DNA from: Proteles cristata cristata
Taxonomy: Eukaryota > Chordata > Mammalia > Carnivora > Hyaenidae
DNA length: 64,000 nt
Assembly: GCA_017311185.1 (NCBI GenBank)
Contig: JAESUZ010004136.1
Location: 1,240,001 to 1,304,000, forward strand
Direction: 5' to 3'
The notes under the pieces were generated by a model. The model did no database searches. It was not told the origin of the DNA and was given only the letters and a program-made list of their open reading frames with translations. Of the stretch, positions 63,811-64,000 are shown in pieces (within the stretch, counting starts at the first letter, position 1; the number at the start of each line of letters is the position of its first letter). Position numbers and translations under genes: made by a program.

Positions 63811-64000
63811 ATTGTTACAACTTTTAAACTAGGCCCTGCACCTGCTTAGGTCTAGTTTCAGGCACTCATCTGAAAGAGAAAACTGTTTTCTAACAGCCTT
63901 CAGTTGTCCATCCTCCATGGTCTCCAGGAGCTCGACGGAGCCTCAAGGACCGGAGTCACTGGACAGCCGGCTTCCTTTTGGCGAGGCTGCCTTGGGATAT

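Larger units (their letters stand above)
62443..64000 (+). other. SPAG6: Start of SPAG6 intron 9 (continues past window)
   Basis: Holds a sense MIR (63177-63402) and a felid SINE (63613-63810). The remaining sequence is unclassified. No further SPAG6 exon is visible before 64000. Confidence 0.8.

Noticed and set aside
63811..64000. Possible SPAG6 exon 10 at the window end
   Set aside because: No stretch codes the expected continuation after GQFSK, and no suitable acceptor plus open frame was seen.

Overview
This is nuclear DNA from a carnivore, most likely a felid. The evidence is about 38 copies of a tRNA-derived SINE (head near GCGCCTGGGTGGCTCAGTCGG, CT-rich body, A-rich tail; the felid/carnivore CAN-SINE family), 5'-truncated carnivore LINE-1 3' ends, and one intron-containing gene whose exons match mammalian SPAG6. 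The species cannot be fixed from sequence alone.

The only protein gene I can support is SPAG6 (sperm associated antigen 6, orthologue of the Chlamydomonas central-pair protein PF16), on the + strand. Nine coding exons lie in the window at 5713-5737, 5843-5938, 23535-23701, 28100-28283, 47330-47535, 48504-48677, 50094-50246, 53311-53502 and 62326-62442. Every junction has GT/AG ends and compatible phase. Together they give 1314 nt, or 438 codons, without a stop or frameshift. The mammalian protein is about 509 residues, so the last exons (about 70 residues) lie beyond 64000.

Layout. 1-5150: upstream intergenic DNA with an unassigned CpG island (about 400-1560) preceded by a full CRE and an NRF1-like site. 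5155-6300: the SPAG6 promoter CpG island with a full CRE, two ETS cores and an RFX X-box, then exons 1 and 2 separated by a 105-bp intron. 5939-23534: intron 2, SINE-free until 11.1 kb. 23.5-28.3 kb: exons 3 and 4. 28.3-47.3 kb: intron 4, rich in LINE, SINE and LTR relics. 47.3-53.5 kb: a compact cluster of exons 5-8. 53.5-62.3 kb: intron 8 with two large L1 relics. 62.3-64 kb: exon 9 and the start of intron 9.

No novel multi-gene system is evident. The most interesting signals concern SPAG6 isoforms: an in-frame 43-codon candidate cassette exon (52996-53124) next to a poor exon 7 donor; a strong in-frame internal donor in exon 4 that would remove about one armadillo repeat; and a stop-free 105-nt first intron. 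Also notable are introns at recurring positions within the armadillo repeat, an orphan CpG island, inverted SINE pairs that could form double-stranded RNA, a twin-primed L1 and a poly(A)-only micro-insertion.
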